The notes beneath the pieces are model-generated. The model did no database searches, was not told the origin of the DNA, and saw only the letters and a list, made by a program, of their open reading frames with translations. Position numbers and translations under genes: made by a program. 64,000 bases of DNA, from the NCBI GenBank assembly GCA_023213315.1, contig JAKCPI010003221.1, forward strand, positions 1-64,000, in the 5' to 3' direction. The stretch comes from Euborellia annulipes (taxonomy: Eukaryota > Arthropoda > Insecta > Dermaptera > Anisolabididae). This document shows, in pieces, positions 1 to 12,022 of this stretch. Each line of letters opens with the position of its first letter. The stretch's first letter is position 1.

Positions 1-459
1 AGAACCAACCCTAGATGAACCAAAAAGATGTGGCTACGAGATACAAGCTCAAGTCTATGTAAAATACACACATCTATTTCGACTCGAATCAAACATTTCG
101 CATCGGAATGATATGTTTCGACTCATATATAGATAGATATAAAACCCCTCCTGAAGAGAAGATTACTCGACATCCGGTGGAAGGGGCAAGTTAACCCTCT
201 CTGTATATACATAGAGAAGGTCGGCAAAGCCCAAAAACTAATCAAACACATATAGGCAGATAACAGACAGGAAAAGCTCAGGGAAAGTCATTTTGGATAT
301 ATACGACAAACATATGTTGGGTTAAAAATTGATTTTTAGGTTAAGCGAGGAAAAAATCTTAAATTTATCCTTTAAACTTTTTTTATATACATATATTATA
401 GTGGACGATGATATGTTTTAAAAAGTAAAAAATTAAAAACATATAACCAAGTATTTATT
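1..459. other. AT-rich sequence, no gene seen
   Basis: No open frame of note and no recognisable repeat. The first 300 bases are less AT-rich than the rest and could be unique host sequence. Confidence 0.5.
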
Positions 460-572
460 AATTTAAATAAGCGAAAAATGTAGGTACCGCCGGGAGTCGC
501 ACCACGGATCTGTCGATTTACGCTCAACATGCCCTACTACCGGACCACAGTACGCACTCGCTTATTTAAATT
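460..572 (-). repeat. Hairpin element with tRNA-like core, copy 1
   Basis: Inverted arms AATTTAAATAAGCG (about 460-473) and CGCTTATTTAAATT (about 559-572) flank a GC-richer core. Read on the minus strand, the core contains a stretch like a Pol III B box (GGTGCGACTCC). It is alignable by eye to the core of the hairpin at 62277-62422. A related, core-deleted hairpin lies at 27978-28053. It could be a SINE-derived foldback or a MITE that captured a tRNA-like sequence. A functional tRNA is unlikely because the cloverleaf stems do not close. Confidence 0.5.
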
Positions 573-728
573 ATGATAGATCGCTGATTTCAGTCTGAAA
601 AATTAAATTTTTTATAAGATTAATTTTTAATTGTATTTATTTTCAACTATAATTTTACTGAATTTCTCACTGGTTGTTGTTTATAGGGAAGTTTCAAAAA
701 TTTTATACCAATATATGATAGCTATTTA

Positions 729-886
729 CATATACTTGATTGGCTCGTATATGTATATTGCTTAGTAAATAAATACATGTATACAGATACTTATTTGTTT
801 GCTTAGTGATATTTATTAATTTACTAGAAGTTACTGGATTTCGTGATTTGTTTGCTAAGCAATATACACACCAATCAAATATAAAA
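729..886. repeat. Short inverted-repeat element
   Basis: ACTTGATTGG..TATATTGCTTAG near 735-765 is mirrored by CTAAGCAATATACACACC near 857-874. The arms are about 30 bp, imperfect, and separated by about 90 bp of AT-rich sequence. This is MITE-like, with no target duplication identified. Confidence 0.35.
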
Positions 887-1194
887 TAACATAAATATGA
901 GCTTAAAATTTAAAAAATTACCGAAAAGAAAAATATCAAAATTATGACAGCAAAAAGCTTTATTTTGAGTGGAGAGATGGAAAAAGACTTGCATAGAGGA
1001 ATCACAAATGCCAGTCTTAGATCTGATAATCCGTGTTCGGTATTTAATAATAAATTTATGTCCTTGAGTCATATTATAATTTTGATTGCCTTTAAAAATA
1101 AATCTAACAATATATAAGATAATTAGAATAAAAAAAAAAACGAATTTATTTTATTTTTAATTTAAAACTTTATCAATTAAAGGAGATAAATCTT

Positions 1195-1432
1195 CATTTG
1201 GACATGGAGTGACCTTCTTTGCAATGTCCTCTGCGTAGACCGGTTAATGACGTCCCCTCAGGCCAAAGGGTGGGGGTTAATTAGCACAGGGATTAGTAGG
1301 AACCCTTGCGGAAGGGATTTCTGCGGTCGCCCTGTTTTAATCAGTATTGCTTCGTGCACCTGATCGCTCTTTACCCTGATGGCTTTGAGAACAGGTCTAC
1401 GCTTTTGAAGGTTCTTATTTGGAAGAGAGTCA
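1195..1432. other. GC-balanced repeat-poor block
   Basis: About 240 bases of near 50% GC within very AT-rich flanks, containing TTAATTAG and TAATGACG (homeodomain-like cores). There is no long open frame and no second copy in the window. It could be a conserved noncoding element or old exon sequence; the sequence alone cannot decide. Confidence 0.25.
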
Positions 1433-1633
1433 TTGAAATAAATATAGATTTAATCTATATATATACCTAGTAATAGAAAACAACTTGACTAAAAAAAAGT
1501 AAAAAAATAAATTAAAATATTTTCAATTAAAAGCGAATTTATAAAATTTCTTATAAAAAAAAATTTTTATTTTGTTCATTCATTTTCGGTTTTAGTATGA
1601 GTATTATTATCAAAGTACCTTCCGAACTCGTGT

Positions 1634-2018
1634 AAATAAGCTTTTAAACAAAATCGGCCAAAAAGTACTAGTACTTTACTGATGTACTTTTTCAGTTTTT
1701 CGATTTTCTCAAAATTCGCTCCAAGGGTTTTTTTTTTTTTTAAATTCATAAATGAACTATATTTTAGATGCTCTTTAAAAAGTATATCAGTGAACTTTTT
1801 CGTGGAAATCGTTTGAAGTACACTTTACTGATGTGGAAGCATTCGTAGCTCAGCGCCAACTATGAATCATCGCGTGGTCAAGTTTGGAACTAAAGTGCTA
1901 AGAGCAACTAAATATATCTCGACACAAAAAATCTGGTGTGACCAGCACGGTGCACAACTTCCTCTTACCGAAGGGTAAGAGAAAGTTGTGTGCTGTGCGC
2001 CAGTCACCAGATTTTTTA
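1634..2018 (+). mobile_element. Family A element, 5'-truncated copy (subfamily 2)
   Basis: It retains the body from the AATAAGCTTTT segment through the AGTACTAGTACTTTACTGAT block to the terminal hairpin ending CACCAGATTTTTT. Between body and hairpin it carries a segment (about 1840-1910, including ATGAATCATCGCGTGG) that most copies lack but the copy at 24986-25390 shares, so these two form a subfamily. The left end and the microsatellite are missing. Confidence 0.75.
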
Positions 2019-4225
2019 ATTTATTCTTGTTCAAAATAATGCGTAGCTTTTATACTCATACTTGTTTGTAATTATTTTTTAAATGCAATATTTTAATAAA
2101 ATTATTTATTTATTTTTCAGATATTTCTCCGCTATTATTAAGTAAAAACATTCTCTGCTTCTCCTCTCCAAATCGTTTTGTGTCTCTTCAAAAGCCCATC
2201 TTCGTGTTGGCCTAACACTCAGGCGTAGATCATTTGGGTGAGTTGAAATTCTCATTTTTACTTTTTATTTTAATTAATTAATAACAGTCTCATTGAGATT
2301 TTTATTCACTATTCTTCTTTTTTGATACGACACAAAAATCCGACCAGTCACGTCGGATTTTTACGAAGTGAAATGAATTTGATGGAAAAAATCCCTAAGG
2401 ATATTTTTCTATTGCTTTTATTACATAACTATCCATTACACAACAAAATACATAAGAGAAAAGCCATCACAATTTTCACTACCTGACTCCCCTTTTATTT
2501 AAATAAAATAGAATCGTCCACCTTCTCCCCTAACGATAATTAGTATTAGAGAAGCCTGGTACACTCCCCTCTCTTCTTGTTATCACATTAAAATATTCAA
2601 TATAATAATTCCCCCTCTCCCTCTCTTCTTCTTCCTCCCACTTCTGACTAATTAGCCAATCACAAGGATTGTATTCTTTGGCGCCATTAGGCCTGCTTAG
2701 AAAAGAGCACTGAGCTAGTCTAGAGAGCTCAGAAGAGGGGAGACCAGTGTTTAGTAGTGAACCAGTGCAACTTTTCGCAAGAAATACCCAAGCCATCTCA
2801 TTTGATGTACAGCCATCTTAGCAGATGGCAGGCTCTCTCTCGCTCTCTTCGTTTCTCGCAGTTTTTGCCTAGGTATTTGACTTCTATATTGCTAATTATT
2901 TATTAATTATTCTCATTAATCATTCAATATTTATAATTGATAAAAAATTTCAAGAATTTCTAGATATTTTTTTTTTTTTTTTTAAATTTATTTAATCACT
3001 ACCTCAACTACAAACAACACTTATTTTTTGATGTTAGATGACGCGTTTAAGCCCCAGGGCCTTTTCTGAATATTTGTGTCGTATCTTATATGAATACATA
3101 TTGTCGTTATTTTTCTTTTTTTTTTTTACTCTCCATTTTAATTAATAATTTATTTTCTATTTATTTTATTTTTGACATAAAATATCCCTATCTACTCTGA
3201 GTTCATGATCAAATTTTCTATACTCTTATGTCTTTATCTCATTTGATATAAGCTTTATTATTATAATTCTATGTGTACAAACAAATTATTTTGTAAAAAA
3301 CTAAAAGATATCAAGCCCCTACCGCTAAATTAAATAAATATTTTATATGAATTAGATAGACATTTTATAAAGTATATAGCGAATCTTATTTAGTTCTTAG
3401 ACTTCTTATCCAGACATGTTCACGTACTATACATTAACTCTTTATATAAACTTATAATTTGTTAAATATTGAATCAGTAGTTGAGGGCTAGGATATTCTT
3501 ATTTGAAAGTAAAATAAAGTTCAGTAATTCTTTCCTCTCGTTTTTGCTAAAGCGTTTCTGTACCTTCTAAGACCCTGGGGCAATTCAAAATCACTTTCTT
3601 GCAAAAGTTGCCTATGATGCCACATTACATTTAGGCTCAAAGAAGTACATCTTCTATCTTTATCTTATATCAAGTTTTTGTCATTATTTAATTCATTTTA
3701 CAAATTTAATTTTATTAGCTATTTCATATTATGATTGAATGAAATCACACATACACACAGGAATCTAACTAAATATTACATGAAAAAGAAACATATATTA
3801 TCGGAGTCGTTGCCGTGGCCGTGTGAGGGAGAAAGAAAAAAAAAATTATCGGAGTCGAAAATATTTTATTTTTTATTCATGAATTAAATCATCATTTGTG
3901 ATATTTATTTGTTGATGGGTCAAACGCCATACTTAACATTATCAAATCACTTAAATATAAAATTAATGAATAATTATATTTTTAACATAGACCTACTAAT
4001 TTTTTAAAAGAATTTTTTTCTTAGTTTGTTTCTCTTTACTTCTCTTATCTCTTTCGAGTCTGAACCTGTCTGGTTTCTCTTTGTTTTCTTAAAAAAATTC
4101 TATAAGCACCCTTTACTTTTAGAAAAAGGACATTTTTATAATCATCCTTCTTGCTTCAAGGTGAATTAATAAATGCAAATATTTTTTTTAAACTCTCCTT
4201 TATCTTTATATTATTATTATTATTT
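2019..4225. other. AT-rich sequence with a short hairpin; no gene recognised
   Basis: Mostly unrecognised AT-rich DNA with T-tracts. At 2331-2364 the sequence ACACAAAAATCCGAC..GTCGGATTTTT is a small hairpin resembling a collapsed family A terminal hairpin, with changes on both arms. A somewhat GC-richer stretch at 2640-2860 has a minus-strand open frame of 88 codons with no recognisable motif; I do not call it a gene. Confidence 0.4.
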
Positions 4226-4322
4226 AAAAATATGGTGTGACTAGTTGCACCAAATTTTTTGCGTGGACATATATTTAGATTGCCAATATATTACTATATT
4301 AGAATTCGAGATGTAATTTTTT
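4226..4322 (-). mobile_element. Family A terminal fragment, degraded
   Basis: ATGGTGTGAC..GCACCAAATTTTTT followed by GTGGACATATATTTAG matches the terminal hairpin and adjoining sequence of family A in minus orientation. The hairpin stem is shortened and mutated. Confidence 0.55.
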
Positions 4323-4369
4323 TTTGTTCCTTTCGGCGTAAACAAAACAAATTACGCTAGGTCTCGTTT

Positions 4370-4866
4370 TTGGATGATTTCGAGTACTAGTGCTTTACTG
4401 ATGAAGTTTTTTAGTTTTTGCCAATTTTCTCGATATTTGCTTTAACGATTTCATTCAAATTTTAAATATTTACTATTTGCGGTATACTGTATAAAACAAA
4501 CTATGATTGATTTGGTCTTTGGGAAACCTCGCGTACTAGTACTTTACTGATGTACTTTTTTAGTTTTTCCAATTTTCTCAAAAATTCGCTATGATTTATT
4601 TCAACTTTTAAATATCAAAATGAAATTATCCTAGGTTCCGCTTTGGGATACTTCCAGTACTATTACTTTACTGAGGTATAATACTTTTTTAGTTATTTCC
4701 AATTTTATCAAAAGTAAAAACCACCGAGCTCGGTCATCCCGGAACTTATTTATTAATATGTCGATACAAAAAATCTGGTGTGACAAACACAGTACACAAC
4801 CTTCAATTACCCAAGATAAGCGAAAGTTGTATATTATTGCTGTGCGAACAGTCCACCGTGTTATTT
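4370..4866 (+). mobile_element. Family A, rearranged copy with repeated body segment
   Basis: The block containing GTACTAGT/CTTTACTGATG and TTTTCTCAAAA occurs three times in tandem at about 4380-4470, 4512-4610 and 4645-4700. It is followed by one terminal hairpin at 4765-4866. Other copies have the block once, so this copy has undergone local duplication or stacked insertions. Confidence 0.6.
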
Positions 4867-5569
4867 ATTCATTGTACTTTCAGATTTTTTTCAATATTTT
4901 TCTTTTTTGACGGTTATAAAAGCGATATTAAATAAAAAGTGAATCTATTTGATAGAAGTCAAATGAGAATATTATAATTAGTGTAATATTCCGTGCAAAT
5001 CTTGCTCTTTGAGCCCGAGGTTTGCTTTTCTCCCATTTTAATTTTTTTTTTTTTGTTTATTTTTTAGAAATCGACGAATCGCCTTCGAGAATTGACATCA
5101 TAAAGAGACCATCCTTCATCAGACATCACGTTACGTCAGCCAGGCAGTCACTACAGCAGATTCCACGAGTGTAGCAGCTGCATTTAAAGTCTGTATGAAC
5201 ATTTACGTGGGCGTAGAGTAAGCAGTTTAGAATTTTTCAAAATTTTATTTGACTTTTCTTATTCCGGCTTTAATATAGAATATTTTTACCTAGGTGCATG
5301 GATAGGATGTATTAATAATTCCAAACAATTCTCCCATTTCAGAGTCCCTTTTAGATAGTTAAAGATTTAATTTAAAGATTTTTAAATTAAAAATTGATTA
5401 ATTTTTTAAACTTCACTTCATTTTTACTTTTTTTTATTTAAATTTACATTAAGATAATTTGTCAATTTTTTTTTTTAAATTCATTTTTTAATATAATTAT
5501 ATACTAAATTTAACTTTTTAATTTTTTTAATAAAGAATAGGTTTTTATATTTCAGTACCCAATGCAGGT
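4867..5569. other. AT-rich sequence, nothing recognised
   Basis: No open frame over 60 codons and no repeat shared with the rest of the window was seen. A less AT-rich patch lies at 5070-5220 (TTGACATCATAAAGAGACCA and following). Confidence 0.4.
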
Positions 5570-6639
5570 TTCGTTTCTCAAGGTAAAGGGATGGATGAAT
5601 GTTCAATAAACAAAAGGTATACGATTATTGGTAATATGTGGATCATGCATAGTACTCATTTCATCCCTTTACCCCACGCGGGAGCAACATCAACATATGA
5701 GACAATTCAAGTGTGCATGTATTATTATTTTAACTATTATTATTTAGTTCAGTTTTAGGTTTTGCGTGTATGTGATTATTAACAATTACTATTTAAGGGG
5801 ATCTATCTCTTTATGTTTAATGTTTAAGAATACACGCAATTCTTATTAGATTATTTAGAAATAGATAGGTTCTATATAGAGGGCGCATAATTAGAAAATC
5901 TCTACGCTCACGCATTTATATATTAATGGGGTTTTAGGCCTTCTATGTCGGAATTCTCTGATGTTCTCTTGAATTGACGTTCAATTGTGAATTGGTTCCT
6001 CAATACTGGCATAGGGTGTTGTTGTTCGTCCCATTTAGGTTTAGGCAGGGCTCCCAGGAGAGGATCATTTCACTTTTGACCGTTGTTCAAGGGAAATAGG
6101 AGAATTCCTCTATCGCATGTTTCTCCCTTTCGCGCATTTGAGAGAAAGAGTGTTTTCTCTTTCTCCGGGGCTCTTTGTCCATCAGTGCTGAGTTCTGGGC
6201 CTTGGTTGTTTCAGGGCAGAGTGAGTTAATGTTCAAGATGTTAGGAGTTCGTATAGGTTGTTGTTAGCTTTTAGGGTTCTTTTTTTTCAGCATGCATCTT
6301 GAACCACGTCATTCTGTGTCTGAGATGAGCAATCAAGGGGGATCTTCAGTATTGTTGGCCGGGCTTCCTTCCTAACTCGTGAATGATTATCAGATCAATT
6401 ATCTCTGCTCTATTTTAGTTCGCTATTAAACGACATTGATTAGGCAGGTGGGTGGAGATTAATTGATCTGTAATGTGTCTTAGTACATATGTACTGTATG
6501 TTCCATTTCCTCTTTACCTTTCTTTGGGTTTGTGGGCGCGTTTTCACCGTATCGTTTCGAAGTGATATAATGAAGGCTCACCTGCCTTCCGGGAGTGTCC
6601 GCGTTTCGCGATCGTCTCAAGAAAGAAGAGGAACTTCAT
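5570..6639. other. Repeat-poor block of moderate GC, candidate functional noncoding sequence
   Basis: About 1 kb that stands out because it contains none of the window's repeats and is richer in G and T than its flanks. It has no long open frame. An inverted pair (GGTAAAGGGATG near 5581 and CATCCCTTTACC near 5663) could form a long-looped hairpin. It runs into the exon-like segment at 6640. Candidate 5' exon of a noncoding RNA or a regulatory block; this is inference. Confidence 0.3.
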
Positions 6640-7290
6640 TTTAGAATTAGATGGCCGTCCCGGTCATAGATAGTGTGGGATTAGGTTAGTTTTTAGGGAA
6701 GACCTCGTTGAGCCGAAAGAAGCAGTCTACAAAGTAAGTTAAAGAAATTTTTAATATTTTTCATAAAATATTACGTAGTTCAAAAATTAATCTTTGATTC
6801 TTATTTTGTTTTAGATGGTTAGGGTGGGAGTGGGGGCTGAGATCGTCGAGATTCTTCAGGGCATAACCAACTGGATTCTTTCGTAAGTAATATTAAATCT
6901 AATAATTAAAAAATTGCATAATTTAATAAAAAAAATTTTCAGTTCGGTCAGATCTTATTGAAGTTCCAGATTCCAACTAAGAAACGATATTTGTTGATGT
7001 TGCATTTCGGAGTTCCGGAGAAACAAAACAAAAATGTAGTAAGGTAACTGTTATAGTCTTGGGGTTCTCCGATATACGTATACTCATTATATATTATAGA
7101 GACAAATTGTATATTTATTTCTTCTTTTGTTTTAGATGTTTGTGGGAGAGGGGGGATTGGAGGCCGAGATCGGGCAGAATCTTCTAGTCGCACAACTGAA
7201 TTATTTTGTAAGTAATATTAAATTTAACAATTTAAACTTCTATTTTAATAAAGAAATTCTACTTTTATCTTTTTTTTATAGAAACTTTTG
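6640..7290 (+). other. Exon-like segments with splice-type boundaries, partly duplicated
   Basis: A run of segments is bounded by splice-like signals: CTACAAA|GTAAGT near 6733; TTTTGTTTTAG|ATGG near 6812 to TTTC|GTAAGTAATATT near 6881; TTTTCAG|TTCGG near 6943 to AGTAAG|GTAACT near 7042; TTTTGTTTTAG|ATGTTTG near 7134 to TTTT|GTAAGTAATATT near 7208; and an acceptor TTTTTTATAG near 7281. The second and fourth segments, with their flanks, are alignable duplicates about 320 bp apart. Each has an open frame beginning ATG, and the third is open from its acceptor, but the phases do not join without a stop. It may be an unannotated noncoding transcript, duplicated alternative exons of a decayed gene, or chance. 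Confidence 0.3.
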
Positions 7291-9285
7291 AAAGAACATT
7301 TATGTACATAACAAGACTTTTCAAAATCCTTCAATAGAAATAAATTTTTCTCGCTCAGGATGCGAAGCGAACCTGGGACCCTATGCACGAGAATTACCTC
7401 TTTGAAGATTTATCAGGTGTGTTATGGTTACGTCTATTTCAATTAGTCTATCTGTGATTTTTTATCTTAGATTTTGACCTTGAAATGGTGAAAGTAAAGG
7501 ACATCATCACAGTGTTAAATTAATTAGAATATATAATTATATTACAATAGAATTTGAGAATATTTCGACCTGTGATTCTTGAATATTCGTATTAACCTAG
7601 TAGTTTTATTTTATATATAAAAACAAAATAATCACGTCTTGATAGTTTCACGAAAAAAAAAAAATAGAAATAATTTAAGTCGAAATATTAAAACTATCTT
7701 ATATCAGTCCGAGCGAAGGGCCCATCTCGGAATCATCTTTAAGTATTGGGCCTGGAAGGGAATAATAAAATAAAGTAAAAGAAAAACGAGGAAGAAAAAC
7801 TTTCATTTATTAGTCTCTTCATCCATATTATAATTTTATTACTTTTAAAAAAATTTTTAATCAAATATCCTCTCGCGATCATTAAAAAAATATTCCCTCT
7901 TAAAAATTTAAATTGGCTTTTTTTTTAACCATCAATTTTATTAGTTTGAAAAAATAACATTTTGTTCTAAATGCAACTTTTAAAAATTCCATTATGTCAC
8001 TTCCAAATAATCTCCGTTATTTTTGAAGTGGAAAGAAGGGACGAGGGTGGAGGGTGATGAGCTCGAAGGGCGAAGAGGGAATTTAATGGAAAAGCCTCTG
8101 GCAATCGAATCAAGTTAAACCTACCTACACTATTATTTTATCCAAACGCCATCTATTTAATGTTTTAAAGATGATTACAAAAATAAAAAAAATTGAATCA
8201 AAGTCAAAATGAATTAAAATATGAATAAATGGAATTCTTTTTTTATGGGTGCGTGGAATGTTAAAAAATTTTAAATCTTCGTTTAAAGGGATTACAATTG
8301 CTTCAATAAACATTATAAAGCTAAAAAAAAGAGGTAGATAGAATTGAAAAAGGATATGATTTTTTTTACTTCTTTAATTATAATAAAAATTGAGTTTCTT
8401 TGTCAGGGCCAGTTTTCTACAGCATCTTAAAGAGGGGCTTTTGGTTGCTTCGTAAACGACCTTTTACGAGAACTAATAGCTTATTAAGTGTAAGAATAGC
8501 TGAGGAAAATTGGTTCTAAGCTTAACAAAATGTCACCTCATGGCGCTCTTTTTTAATAGCTAATTGCATCGTTTAGGATCCCTAGCAAATGCCCCTGGCG
8601 ATGAATCGATGGCAGTGAGCATGCCCGAAGCACTTCTCTCATCACCTCCCCTTAATGTTTTGTTAATTATTTTTTATTTAAATGATATTAAAAAAAAATT
8701 AGTTTCAATTTGACTTTAAATGAAGTAAGAAAAAAATATATTCATTGTTCTTCAAAATCTACTTTCCCTTCCTTATTAATTTTCATCAAATGCACTAGCA
8801 AGCAAACTAAATTATTATTAGAAAGATGATTCGGCAGCCATATGTGAAAAATAAATGATACTTTAGGATGGCTTTACGCCTCTCCACCTGGCTCTGACCC
8901 GCCTCCGGCGTTCCCTTGCCTTTCTTTCATCAACTTGTTCAAGAATTTTTCGAACAAACATTTTTTAAACAACTCAGTATTTTGAAAAGGACCAGAGAAT
9001 CCAGCGAAAATCTTCCAATTATAACATAGTTGTTATACAAAGCACGACGACACTCTAGGTCATCGTATAATATTTACTTACAGTATATACGTTTTTCGCT
9101 TTCAAGTATCGTGTTATATATCCCTACAAACAATCAGACCACCTTGGTGGTCATGAGTGCCTGTAGGGCTTAACTCAATTTGTCTTATCATTGGTATCAT
9201 TCCAGTGTTTCCGAATCATTCGTACTCTTTCTGTGTTAGTATTTACCAACACATAAAGCTCTTTAAAAAATATAAACACCCCTTC
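7291..9285. other. AT-rich sequence, nothing recognised
   Basis: No coding evidence. Less AT-rich patches occur at 8555-8640 and 8870-8935 and may be unique host DNA. Confidence 0.4.
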
Positions 9286-9485
9286 AATTATCTTAAAAAA
9301 AAATTAACATTGAGAAAATTTCGGATTTTCAAAATTTTTTGACCCTACCAATTCGGGAATTTGGGAACAGGTATTTTTTCTGGACTCTGTATAAGGTTGT
9401 CTATAAAAGTGCAAAGTTTCATTTTGAAATCTAATGGAGAAGTTGGTTAAACAGAGCGGACAGACAGACTTTCCGTAATATTAAT
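9286..9485 (+). repeat. Interspersed repeat C, diverged copy
   Basis: The stretch from GGGAATTTGGGAACAGGTAT through GTTGGTTAAACAGAGCGGAC and AGACAGAC..CCGTAAT aligns with the better copies at 54806-55135 and 57613-57820 (GTTGGTCAAACAGAGCGTGA). Confidence 0.5.
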
Positions 9486-9496
9486 ATTTCTACAAT

Positions 9497-9540
9497 GTAA
9501 GTTTTAGATTTTTGTCGACGTTTTTTGGTCGCTCATCCTC
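9497..9540 (-). repeat. CGTCG-motif retroelement fragment
   Basis: Read on the minus strand this is CTGAGGATGAGCGACC then AAAAAACGTCGAC, the same motif order (CTGANGATG, short hairpin, AAACGTCG) seen in the foldback and retrocopy elements at 11097, 14939, 33045, 37017, 50118 and 52686. Confidence 0.35.
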
Positions 9541-11096
9541 AGGACAAATAAGATATTAAGAAGTCAGATTCGTTGACAAAGTTGTATAACAATACTACCT
9601 CTAAACGAAGGAGATTTCTCAGGCAAAAACAAATACATCAAAATAAATATATACAGGATCTAATAAATAGCTATTTATTTAAAAAATTAATCACTTTACC
9701 ATAAAGATTTAGAAATTGTCTATGGATTTTTAATCTGTGGATATTAAAGAAGAAAGATAAATATTAATAGATAGAAAGAACCAAAACAAAAGGCTCAAAT
9801 TTAAGATAATGATTATTGACTTTTATTCATAACCGATTAATTAATTTATTTTTTTATATTCCAGGTTGAACACTTTGGCGATATGCTTTTTGGGGCAGAG
9901 GATCTCTTCTGAATTTTCTCAGGACTAAGGACCAAGAAGAAAAATACATTAATCAATTACGGTATGTAATATAAACTATATTTTTAATTCTGTCAATATA
10001 TAGCTAATAATTATTCTATGCTAAAATTGTAGTAAAGAAAACTTATTTAAATGCTAGGAAAGATGTGTGAGACTTTATAAATTTTTTATTTATTTATTCT
10101 TGTTATCAGTTTCTTCTAATGTTTGATCAAATTTATCCACAAAGGGAATAAGTTTTTTATTACTCCGCATGATTCTTCTCATTCCAATTTCTTTTTATTT
10201 CTTTCTTATTTCTTCATCTTTCAAAGTTACTTTTATATGCAATAGTATCGAGAGAGAGAGAGAAAGAGAAAGAAAAAAAACCAAAGAAAATGGAAAGAAA
10301 AAAAAAATTAAAAAGAACAAGTCAAGCGAAATTAGTAGTTGGCGACATGGTAGGCTCAACGCGCGACTTTCGTCGCGTTTTAAAATGCAATTATAATCCC
10401 ATTCCCGGAGTTGGAACTATGAGAATTGGTTTGGAAGAGACATAGGAGGAGAGATGGCAGAAAAAAAAGGAGGGAGGAGTGGCTGGAAATGTTGAAAAAG
10501 TATGGAAAGGGAGGTCTGGAATTGAATTTTTGAAACTTTTTTTTTTGACGATTGTACGTGAATGAGAGAATAAAGTGTGAGTTAAGAATGAAGTGGGCGA
10601 AGGGAGGATGAGAAATCGCCAAATGGCTGCTTGGGGTCATGGTCCTTGTTGGAAATATCTATCTATTACTATTAGAAGAAATTTCAAAGGGTCGATTATA
10701 GAAATGAAAGATCGTCGGGTCCTTCGCAATTGTCTTGCTAATAAAAGAGAATTTGATTTCTGGTCCTTCGGGCTACCGAGATGCTAATTTATTCATTGGC
10801 TGACGGGAGACGAAGGGTATTGTCTCCTACATATTTTGATGCTCCCCTTTTCTCACTCAAAACCACTCAACTCATTCCCATTTTAAAAAGTTCTTTCAAG
10901 AAAGATGTCTTTTCAGGATATTCTTTATCATCTGAGAGGTGATTATCATAAACATGAGGAAATTTTCATTTCTTTCTAGTAATCTAAATAAATGAATATA
11001 TTTTTTAGTGTTTATTTAGCATTTGAGCTTCAATTCAATCATCATCATATATCATCATACTATTGTAAGTTTAATTTGAGGATGTCAGACTGGAAC
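9541..11096. other. AT-rich sequence with purine tract; no gene recognised
   Basis: It contains a (GA)n-rich purine tract at about 10247-10320. A patch at 10560-10800 is less AT-rich, with overlapping short open frames on both strands and no recognisable motif. Confidence 0.4.
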
Positions 11097-11664
11097 ATTA
11101 ATTTCTTTTACAAAACGATGTTTTTTACTCAGCCTGTTTTGAATTGTTTTTAGGTCAAGGTTAATAAATTTGCTAGAAATTCATTTTTTGAGAGGTATTT
11201 ATTTTCTGGTTTACAGATAAGGCCATTAATATCCGTTTCGGCCCCAAGGCGGCCATCATCAGAACCTTAAACAAATGTATTTATTTTTACAAAGATGTAT
11301 ATCAGTATATCTATAGGAGCTATAAATCAATAATACAAACTATATTGTTACAATCATGCAATATTGACATTATTTCATTTAATTACCTCTGACATTCCTT
11401 TTCATTCATATCAGTCTTTTTAAACCAAGTTATTTCGAAAATGTCAAATGTCAGTGGACATATTCTAAAATTGTATTTTATTTTTATTTACCTTATTCTG
11501 ATGATGGCCGCCTTGGGGCCGAAACGGATAATAATGGCCGTATCTGTAAACCGGAAAATAAATACCTCTCAAAAATGAATTTCTAGCAAATTTATTAACC
11601 TTGACCTAAAAACAAGTCAAAACAGACTGACAAGTAAAAAACACCGTTTTGTAAAAGAAATACT
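11097..11664. mobile_element. Foldback element with CGAAACG motifs
   Basis: Two arms of about 175 bp (11097-11275 and 11488-11664) are near-perfect inverted copies. Each arm contains CTGATGATGGCCGCC..GGGGCCGAAACGG, so the motif occurs once per strand. The spacer is AT-rich and unrelated. The motif layout is typical of repeats ending in CGAAACGTC-type sequences, possibly Penelope-like terminal repeats. Confidence 0.6.
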
Positions 11665-11689
11665 ATTGTAAATTTTCCAAACAGTGAAC

Positions 11690-11790
11690 AAAAATAAATT
11701 TGATGCATTTGCTCGCCTAAGGCGAGCAAGCTGGTCAAGGGGAAGCAGCCTTCGGCGGGCTTTACCACTTGTATTTATTTAAATTAGTCA
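11690..11790 (+). repeat. Repeat E (GCTCGCC..GGTAAAGCCC type)
   Basis: TGCATTTGCTCGCC, CCTTCGGCGGGCTTTACCAC and neighbouring sequence recur in inverse orientation at 29457-29540. GC-rich and short; class unknown. Confidence 0.4.
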
Positions 11791-11889
11791 ATATTTTGTT
11801 GTGGGTTGCCTGCCTCCAGGAGTTCTCGGGTTTAGAAAGAATAGTCCTTCATTCTGTACTTGTTTGCCAGAATATAAATAAATAAATAA

Positions 11890-12022
11890 ATTTTTAAGTA
11901 TTAATTTTTAAAATTTTACATTGAAAATAAATTTTTTTGCGAAAAAAAGGTATTTTTTCAAATCTCGGGGGGGGGGGGGGGGGTAATTACTCCCTTTACC
12001 CCCCCCCCCCGTATCCGCCCTT
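11890..12022 (-). repeat. G-tract repeat with CAAGGGCGGATAC end
   Basis: CTCGGGG..(G)n-TAATTACTCCCTTTAC-(C)n-GTATCCGCCCTTG recurs inverted at about 48465-48600, where the end reads CAAGGGTGGATAC. The terminal CAAGGG..GGATAC resembles hAT-type ends. Long G and C homopolymers face each other at 11969-11982 and 12000-12010. Confidence 0.45.

Noticed and set aside
7291..9285. Short minus frames of about 60 codons
   Set aside because: AT-rich sequence, low-complexity products, no motif.
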